Below the pieces are notes generated by a model that was not told the origin of the DNA, searched no databases, and worked only from the letters and a program-made list of their open reading frames with translations. This document shows, one piece after another, positions 13,439 to 17,947 of a DNA stretch of 17,947 nucleotides (the stretch's first letter is position 1; each line of letters begins with the position of its first letter). Origin of the DNA: Actinomycetes bacterium. GTDB taxonomy: Bacteria > Actinomycetota > Acidimicrobiia > Acidimicrobiales > UBA8190. The DNA is taken from positions 1-17,947 of the forward strand of contig JAJZYI010000029.1 in the NCBI GenBank assembly GCA_021798135.1, written 5' to 3'. The position numbers and the translations under genes are program-made.

Positions 13439-13859
13439 AGCCGCCCGGAGCGAGCTCCTCCTCGCGCCGGTCGAGCGTGTCGGCCAGCCACGTCTCGATG
13501 TCGGGCAGGTGCGCCCCTGGCGTGAACACCTCGGCGACACCCCGCGCCTTCAGCAGCGGGATGTCGGCCTCGGGGATGATGCCCCCCACGACCACCACCA
13601 CGTCCCCAAGGCCCTCGGCCCGCAGGCCGTCCACCACTCGAGGCACGAGGGTGAGGTGCGCCCCGGACAGGAGCGACATGCCGACAGCGTCGGCGTCCTC
13701 CTCGACGGCGGCGCGGACGATCTGCTCTGGCGTCTGGTGCAGCCCGGTGTAGATGACCTCGAACCCCGCATCCCGCAGTGCCCTGGCGATCACCTTGGCA
13801 CCGCGGTCGTGGCCGTCGAGGCCGGGCTTGGCAACCACCACCCGGTAGGGACGCTTCAT
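13437..13859 (-). CDS. Stand-alone B12-binding subunit of a methylmalonyl-CoA-type mutase
   Basis: The 140-residue protein is a complete cobalamin-binding (flavodoxin-like) domain and nothing else. DGHDRG at 15-20 is the DxHxxG motif; H17 would be the lower cobalt ligand. SLLSGAH (62-68) and VVGGIIP (91-97) are the other B12 contacts. IYTGLHQTPEQIV is typical of the methylmalonyl-CoA mutase small domain. Such split mutases pair with a separate catalytic chain that is not in this window, so the exact acyl-CoA substrate is not shown. Lying directly upstream of sucCD suits a methylmalonyl-CoA mutase, whose product is succinyl-CoA. ATG 13859 fits the family start (MKRPYRVVVAKPGLDGHD). It lacks a Shine-Dalgarno site and has TACACT nine bases upstream. 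Confidence 0.9.
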   Translation of the reverse strand: MKRPYRVVVAKPGLDGHDRGAKVIARALRDAGFEVIYTGLHQTPEQIVRAAVEEDADAVGMSLLSGAHLTLVPRVVDGLRAEGLGDVVVVVGGIIPEADIPLLKARGVAEVFTPGAHLPDIETWLADTLDRREEELAPGG

Positions 13860-13868
13860 CGGGAGCCG

Positions 13869-13874
13869 AGTGTA
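13869..13874 (-). promoter_or_regulatory. -10 box for near-leaderless B12-subunit transcript
   Basis: On the minus strand TACACT lies nine bases before the ATG, giving a leader of two or three bases at most. No Shine-Dalgarno sequence is present. Confidence 0.45.
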
Positions 13875-13893
13875 GGCAGGTCGGGCGGGTACT

Positions 13894-13930
13894 GCGCCAG
13901 ACGGCGGCACGATGCGACGCCGTCTGGCGC
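13894..13930 (-). terminator. 13-bp-stem hairpin after the HNH gene
   Basis: GCGCCAGACGGCG (13894-13906) and CGCCGTCTGGCGC (13918-13930) are perfect inverted repeats with an 11-base loop. It lies 67 bases past the stop of the DUF222-HNH gene, before the promoter of the B12-subunit gene. It is likely a terminator isolating the HNH gene. Confidence 0.6.
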
Positions 13931-13997
13931 TTGACGGCCAGGATCGAGGGGTCCCCGTCGGGAAGGCACAGCCGCCGGCAGCGGGACGGCAGGGCCT

Positions 13998-15245
13998 TCA
14001 GCCGGGCTCGGGCGGGGGTCGTTGGTTCCGCTGACGGTTGTGGTAGCCGCAGAGCAGGCGGCCGTTGTCCTGGGTGGTGGGTCCGCCGAGCGCCCACGGG
14101 ACGATGTGGTCGACCTGGCAGGTGGTCGCCGGCTGGTCGCAGAAGGGATGTGCGCACGTGCGGTCGCGCAGCTCGATGGCTCGGCGCGTGGCTCCGGTGA
14201 AGAACCGGCTGGCCGCCCCGACCTCCACCCGCCGGCCTGGGCGCAGCACCGCTCGCTCGACGTCGGCCTGCGTCAACCACGGGACGAGCGCACCCGGTGC
14301 GAGGACCGTCCCGTCGGCGAGCTCGCAGATCCGGCCGTGCAGGGTCTCGAAGTCGACCAGCACCGAGAACAGCGGCCCGGGCCGCCGAGCGCCCTCGAGC
14401 ACGGCACGGCTGCGCGTGGCCATCTCCACGAGGGCGTCCGCTCGCCGCTGGGCGGTGGTCCGACGGAGGTCGCCACCGCCGGGTGCGCCGCAGCGGAGCC
14501 TGTTGCGGGCCTCGGCGAGATCGTCCTCGAACATGCGCCGCTCGATCCTGTCGAGCTCGCCGCCCACGATCGCGCCCGATATCGGGTCGAGCGTCATCTG
14601 CCCGATCCAGACACCGTCGAACGTCTGGTGGAGCGACACCGCCCGCCGGCTGCGACGCCGCAGGTCCCCTTCCTCGCAGCCATCGGGGTCCGCGTGCTGG
14701 CTCCAGTACGCGCAAGAGCGACGGAACCCGGGGTACGACAGGGAGCCGGCGTGCTCGACGAGCAGGGCCTCGTCGCGAGCGAGCGATCCCGCCGTCCGGT
14801 CGTTGCACAGCTCCGCCAGCGCTTCGACGTGGCGCGCTCCGATGGCGCCCGCGAGCCAGGCGCCCGCCGCCACGGGGAGGACGTCCGCCGCCCGGCCGAG
14901 CCGCAGTGCCCTGCGAACATCCCCCGCCGGCAGCCGGCACCGGGTGGCGATCCACGCCGTCGCCGAGCGAGCGCCGTCGGTTCCCCACGCCCCCGACCGG
15001 TCGAACGAGGCCGCGGCGGTCGCCACCACCGCCGCCAGGCGCTGCGCCTGCCGGACCAACGCCACCACGGTGGCACCGTCAGCCACCACGGCCGGCGCCG
15101 CCGCTGCCAGCCGGTCGACGGCGGTGGCCAGGTCGGCGGCGGCGGCAGCGAACCTTGACCCGTCCACGGGCTCGTCGAAGGCGCCGACCGCCACGTCCAC
15201 GGGCTCGTCGACGAGCCCCGGCTTCCGGACCACGAGCACGCTCAC
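13998..15245 (-). CDS. DUF222 / HNH endonuclease (13E12-repeat type) protein
   Basis: The 415-residue protein has a helical DUF222-type N-terminal region (about 30-310) and a C-terminal HNH nuclease module. The latter shows C364 and C369 (CAHPFC), C376, D379-H380 (VDHIVPW), GGPTTQDN with N394, and C399 with H402 (LCGYHN). All usual HNH residues and metal cysteines are present, so it looks intact. Such proteins are abundant and multicopy in actinobacteria, including the 13E12 repeat family of M. tuberculosis; their function is unsettled. GTG 15245 is chosen since longer starts would run into the promoter and start of the divergent ubiA gene; the ribosome binding site is weak. No terminal repeats or target duplication were found around it. 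Confidence 0.85.
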   Translation of the reverse strand: MSVLVVRKPGLVDEPVDVAVGAFDEPVDGSRFAAAAADLATAVDRLAAAAPAVVADGATVVALVRQAQRLAAVVATAAASFDRSGAWGTDGARSATAWIATRCRLPAGDVRRALRLGRAADVLPVAAGAWLAGAIGARHVEALAELCNDRTAGSLARDEALLVEHAGSLSYPGFRRSCAYWSQHADPDGCEEGDLRRRSRRAVSLHQTFDGVWIGQMTLDPISGAIVGGELDRIERRMFEDDLAEARNRLRCGAPGGGDLRRTTAQRRADALVEMATRSRAVLEGARRPGPLFSVLVDFETLHGRICELADGTVLAPGALVPWLTQADVERAVLRPGRRVEVGAASRFFTGATRRAIELRDRTCAHPFCDQPATTCQVDHIVPWALGGPTTQDNGRLLCGYHNRQRNQRPPPEPG

Positions 15246-15277
15246 GCCACCATCGGAGCCGAAGGGTGTGACATCCG

Positions 15278-15350
15278 CACACCACCCGACCGGCCGAGCG
15301 ACCCGCCCCACCAGGGCCCACACACCACCCGACCGGCCGAGCGACCCGCC
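15278..15350. repeat. 30-bp direct repeat in the HNH-ubiA divergent gap
   Basis: A 30-bp sequence at 15278-15307 is repeated exactly at 15321-15350, a period of 43 bp. It contains CCGACCGGCCGAGCG, in which CGGCCG is palindromic. It sits between the two divergent start codons, so it could hold shared regulatory sites or result from a local duplication. Confidence 0.88.
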
Positions 15351-15386
15351 GACGGCGGGGCCGTCCGGCAGAGCCCGAACGGGTGG

Positions 15387-15392
15387 TAGCGT
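15387..15392 (+). promoter_or_regulatory. Candidate -10 box for ubiA-dprE1-dprE2
   Basis: TAGCGT fits the TAnnnT pattern and lies 16 bases before the ubiA ATG, predicting a leader of about ten bases. No clear Shine-Dalgarno or -35 sequence is seen. Confidence 0.4.
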
Positions 15393-15408
15393 CGCGTCTC
15401 GGATCGCC

Positions 15409-16368
15409 ATGGCTCGTGCCCTCTCCGCCCAGGGCCGCCCGGTCGCCGACCTCCTCGGAGAGCACCGGCCGTCCGCCCGTGCGCCCACTCGCCCGGTCAG
15501 GGCCGTCGTCCTGGCCGCCCGGCCACGCCAGTGGATCAAGAACCTCCTGGTCGTCGCCGCCCCGGGCGCGGCCGGCGTGCTCGGCCACGGCACGGAGCTG
15601 GGCCGGACGGCCACCGCCTTCGCCCTGTTCTGCCTGGTCGCGTCGGGCACCTACCTCCTCAACGACGCCCTGGACGTGCGGGCCGACCGCGACCACCCCA
15701 CCAAGCGGCTGCGCCCCGTGGCCTCGGGCGCGGTGCCGGCGGGCGCGGCGGTGGCCCTGGGCACCGGCACGGCCGCCGCCGCGACGGCCCTCGCCTACCT
15801 CTTCCTCGGCTGGAAGTTCGGCACCGTCGTGGCCGTCTACCTGGCCATCACGACGGCGTACTCGCTGCGCCTGAAGCACGAGCCGGTCATCGAGCTGGCC
15901 TGCATCTCGTCCGGCTTCATCCTGCGCGCCATCGGCGGGGGCGTCGCCACCGGCGTCGCCCTGTCGGACTGGTTCCTCATCGTGACGTCGTTCGGCGCCC
16001 TGTTCGTCGTGGCGGGCAAGCGCAGCGCGGAGCAGACGGCGCTCGGCGACGACCGGGCACGCCATCGGCGGACGCTCGGCATCTACCCGCCCCCGTTCCT
16101 CCGCTCGGTGCGGCTGCTGGCCGCTGCCGTGACCGTCACGGCGTACTGCCTGTGGGCCTTCCAGCGCGCCGCGGTGCTCAGCCGTGGCCACCACCCCATC
16201 TGGTTCGAGCTGTCGATCACGCCGTTCGTGCTCGCAGTGCTGCACCTGGAGCTGCGCTTCGAGTCGGGGCACGGTGCAGCGCCCGAGGACCTGGCCCTGA
16301 AGGACCGCTCGCTGCAGGTCCTCGCGCTGCTGGGGCTGGCCCTGTTCACCCTGGGCGTCTACTGGTGA
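15409..16368 (+). CDS. ubiA: Decaprenyl-phosphate phosphoribosyltransferase (UbiA family)
   Basis: Predicted to join 5-phosphoribosyl diphosphate to decaprenyl phosphate, the committed step toward decaprenyl-phosphoryl-arabinose, at the inner membrane. The 319-residue protein has ARPRQWIKNLLV (37-48) and the first Asp-rich motif N85-D86-x-x-D89-x-x-x-D93 followed by HPTKRLRP (96-103), the signature of this UbiA subgroup. YSLRLKHEPVIE (151-162) and VVAGKRSAEQ (200-209) are also typical. About nine membrane spans are visible, among them 66-86, 111-134, 136-152, 186-204, 232-252 and 302-318. ATG 15409 precedes a hydrophilic tail of about 30 residues. The stop overlaps the dprE1 start as GTGA. 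The partner genes make this assignment strong over other UbiA prenyltransferases. Confidence 0.92.
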   Translation: MARALSAQGRPVADLLGEHRPSARAPTRPVRAVVLAARPRQWIKNLLVVAAPGAAGVLGHGTELGRTATAFALFCLVASGTYLLNDALDVRADRDHPTKRLRPVASGAVPAGAAVALGTGTAAAATALAYLFLGWKFGTVVAVYLAITTAYSLRLKHEPVIELACISSGFILRAIGGGVATGVALSDWFLIVTSFGALFVVAGKRSAEQTALGDDRARHRRTLGIYPPPFLRSVRLLAAAVTVTAYCLWAFQRAAVLSRGHHPIWFELSITPFVLAVLHLELRFESGHGAAPEDLALKDRSLQVLALLGLALFTLGVYW

Positions 16369-17936
16369 GCGGCCGGCCGGGCCCGGCACCTGCACCGGCG
16401 CCGGTGCAGGTGCTCACGGGCTGGGGCCGGAGCGCGCCCAGCGCCGCAGAGGTGCGCCGGCCCGCCGACGCCGCCGGAGTCCAGGCCGCCCTGGACGAGG
16501 CCAGCGACCGGGGGCTCCGGGTCCTCCCCCGGGGCCTGGGCCGCTCGTACGGCGACGCTGCCCAGTGCGCCGGCGGCCTGGTCGTGGACATGACGGGCCT
16601 CGACCGGATCCACCAGGTGGACCCGGGAGCCGGCACCGTCCGATGCGACGCCGGCGTCTCCCTGGACACCCTCCTGCGCGTCCTGGTGCCACGTGGCTTC
16701 TTCGTCCCGGTCACGCCAGGGACCCGCCACGTGACGGTGGGTGGTGCCCTGGCGGCCGACGTCCACGGCAAGAACCACCACCGCGACGGGTCGTTCGCCT
16801 CCCACGTCACGTCGGTGCGCCTCGCCACGCCGACCGGCACGGTCGACGTGGGGCCCGGAGCGGACCCGGAGCTGTTCTGGGCGACGGCGGGCGGGATGGG
16901 CCTCACTGGGATCGCCACGGAGGCGACCGTCCGCCTGCTCGCGGCCCCGAGCGCGTTCGTCCTGGTGGACACCGAGCGGTGCGGGGATCTCGACGACCTG
17001 ATGAGCCGCATGTCGGCAGGTGACGACGCCTACCGCTACTCGGTGGCCTGGATCGACTGCCTGGCCCGGGGCCGTCACCTGGGCCGCGGCGTCCTCACCC
17101 GAGGCGACCACGTCACGCCGGATGACCTGCCGGCCAACCTCCGCCGCGACGCACGGGCGTTCGCCCCCCGCACCCGCCTGGAGATCCCGGTGACGGCGCC
17201 GCCGCGGCTGCTGAACCCCATGGCCATCGCCGCCTTCAACGAGGGGTGGTTCCGCGCCGCGCCGAAGCGGCGCTCGGCGCACCCCGAGCACCTCGCGACC
17301 TTCTTCCACCCGCTCGACGGCGTCGGCGGCTGGAACCGCCTGTACGGGCCGACGGGCTTCACCCAGTACCAGCTGGCGGTGCCCTTCGGAGCGGAGGACT
17401 GCGTGCGCGAGGTCGTGACGCGCTTCCAGCGCCACCGCGTCGCGTCGTTCCTCGGCGTGCTCAAGCGGTTCGGCCCGGGCGATCCCGGGCCGATGTCGTT
17501 CCCGGCGCCCGGGTGGACGCTCGCCCTCGACCTGCCGCTCGGCCCGCCGCGCCTCGCAGCGCTCCTCGACGAGCTCGACGAGCTCGTCGCCGACGCCGGC
17601 GGGCGCGTCTACCTGGCCAAGGACGGGCGCCTGCGGCCGGAGCTGCTCGACGCCATGTACCCGGAGATGCAGCGGTGGCAGGCGGTGCGCCGCCGGGTCG
17701 ACCCCGACGGCGTCCTGGCGTCGGATCTCGCCCGCCGGCTCGGCCTCGTCGCGCCCGCGACGCAGCTGCCCGGCGTCGTCGCACCGGCGGCCACAGGTCC
17801 CGGTGCCCACGCCGACGCCGAGGCCCGCAGCCGGGTCGGCACCCCCCGCACGGCACCAGCCGGCGCGCCGACATCGCGCTGGCCCGGCACGGCACCACGG
17901 GCCAACGCGCCGCGAACGAGGAGGACGGAGACGTGA
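16365..17936 (+). CDS. dprE1: Decaprenylphosphoryl-beta-D-ribose 2'-oxidase
   Basis: An FAD enzyme that oxidises decaprenylphosphoryl-ribose to the 2'-keto intermediate, which DprE2 then reduces to the arabinose form. The FAD domain has PRGLGRSYGD (55-64) and GTRHVTVGGALAADVHGKNH (119-138), where H134 is the likely covalent FAD ligand. The C-terminal domain has FTQYQLAVPF with Q336, SFPAPGWTLALDLP, and AKDGR with K419. The mycobacterial cysteine 387 is replaced by A387. The body ends near residue 463 (ASDLARRLGL), the usual length, and is followed by a tail of about 60 residues rich in Ala, Pro, Thr and Arg. The tail could be a true extension; it also contains the dprE2 ribosome binding site. 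The GTG start overlaps the ubiA stop, and the stop overlaps the dprE2 start. Confidence 0.94.
   Translation: MSGRPGPAPAPAPVQVLTGWGRSAPSAAEVRRPADAAGVQAALDEASDRGLRVLPRGLGRSYGDAAQCAGGLVVDMTGLDRIHQVDPGAGTVRCDAGVSLDTLLRVLVPRGFFVPVTPGTRHVTVGGALAADVHGKNHHRDGSFASHVTSVRLATPTGTVDVGPGADPELFWATAGGMGLTGIATEATVRLLAAPSAFVLVDTERCGDLDDLMSRMSAGDDAYRYSVAWIDCLARGRHLGRGVLTRGDHVTPDDLPANLRRDARAFAPRTRLEIPVTAPPRLLNPMAIAAFNEGWFRAAPKRRSAHPEHLATFFHPLDGVGGWNRLYGPTGFTQYQLAVPFGAEDCVREVVTRFQRHRVASFLGVLKRFGPGDPGPMSFPAPGWTLALDLPLGPPRLAALLDELDELVADAGGRVYLAKDGRLRPELLDAMYPEMQRWQAVRRRVDPDGVLASDLARRLGLVAPATQLPGVVAPAATGPGAHADAEARSRVGTPRTAPAGAPTSRWPGTAPRANAPRTRRTET
17919..17924 (+). promoter_or_regulatory. Shine-Dalgarno site for dprE2
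   Basis: AGGAGG lies eight bases before the GTG at 17933, inside the end of dprE1, and decides the start of the next gene. Confidence 0.65.
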
Positions 17937-17947
17937 TCGACGCAACG
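17933..17947 (+). CDS. dprE2: Start of a downstream gene, probably dprE2 (cut by window end)
   Basis: Only five codons are in the window (GTG, then I-D-A-T). The start overlaps the dprE1 stop as GTGA and has AGGAGG eight bases upstream. DprE2, the NAD-dependent reductase that completes the epimerisation, normally follows dprE1, and its N-terminus commonly reads M-x-L-D-A before the Rossmann fold. The identity rests mainly on this context; the sequence itself shows little. Confidence 0.55.

Noticed and set aside
16359..17945. A 528-codon minus-strand frame opposite dprE1
   Set aside because: Antisense shadow of a gene with all DprE1 motifs.

Overview
The window is very GC-rich DNA with dense, mostly GC-ending codon use, long spurious antisense reading frames, frequent GTG starts and stop/start overlaps. 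Together with a DUF222-HNH (13E12-type) protein, an actinobacterial-type FolD and a UbiA/DprE1/DprE2 cluster, this points to an actinobacterium. A non-mycobacterial lineage such as Acidimicrobiia is my best guess, but no rRNA or marker in the window proves it. No plasmid, phage, IS or CRISPR signature was found; the region looks chromosomal.

Layout. (1) 1-3514, plus strand: the C-terminal part of valyl-tRNA synthetase, then leucyl-tRNA synthetase carrying two low-complexity additions. (2) 3619-3911, plus: a 72-residue helical protein of unknown function with a well-formed promoter, a palindrome and a strong ribosome binding site. (3) 4031-10735, minus (read right to left): purN-purH-folD (last steps of purine synthesis plus the folate enzyme that feeds them), an RDD membrane protein with a Pro/Gly-rich front and zinc ribbon, metF and malate dehydrogenase. 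(4) 10736-11304: a 569-bp gene-free interval with palindromes, a 60-bp array of alternating half-sites and a 17-bp-stem hairpin. (5) 11305-13859, minus: a stand-alone B12-binding subunit of a methylmalonyl-CoA-type mutase, then sucC and sucD. (6) 13998-15245, minus: the DUF222-HNH protein. (7) 15409-17947, plus: ubiA-dprE1-dprE2 (dprE2 cut by the window end), with GTGA stop/start overlaps at both junctions.

The genes group by pathway. PurN uses 10-formyl-THF; PurH uses it too and finishes IMP; FolD interconverts the C1-folates; MetF draws methylene-THF toward methionine. The mutase subunit makes sense beside succinyl-CoA synthetase: methylmalonyl-CoA to succinyl-CoA to succinate, with malate dehydrogenase also in the TCA cycle. 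The last cluster would make decaprenyl-phosphoryl-arabinose, the arabinose donor for cell-wall arabinan.

Two themes run through the window. First, several minus-strand genes have a TAnnnT box 6-10 bases before the start codon and no Shine-Dalgarno sequence, which suggests leaderless transcripts. Second, short tandem repeats of 15, 18, 20, 43 and 54 bp occur both between genes and, in multiples of three, inside LeuRS, PurH and the RDD protein. The most testable single observation is that the predicted DprE1 has alanine at the position of the mycobacterial benzothiazinone-target cysteine.
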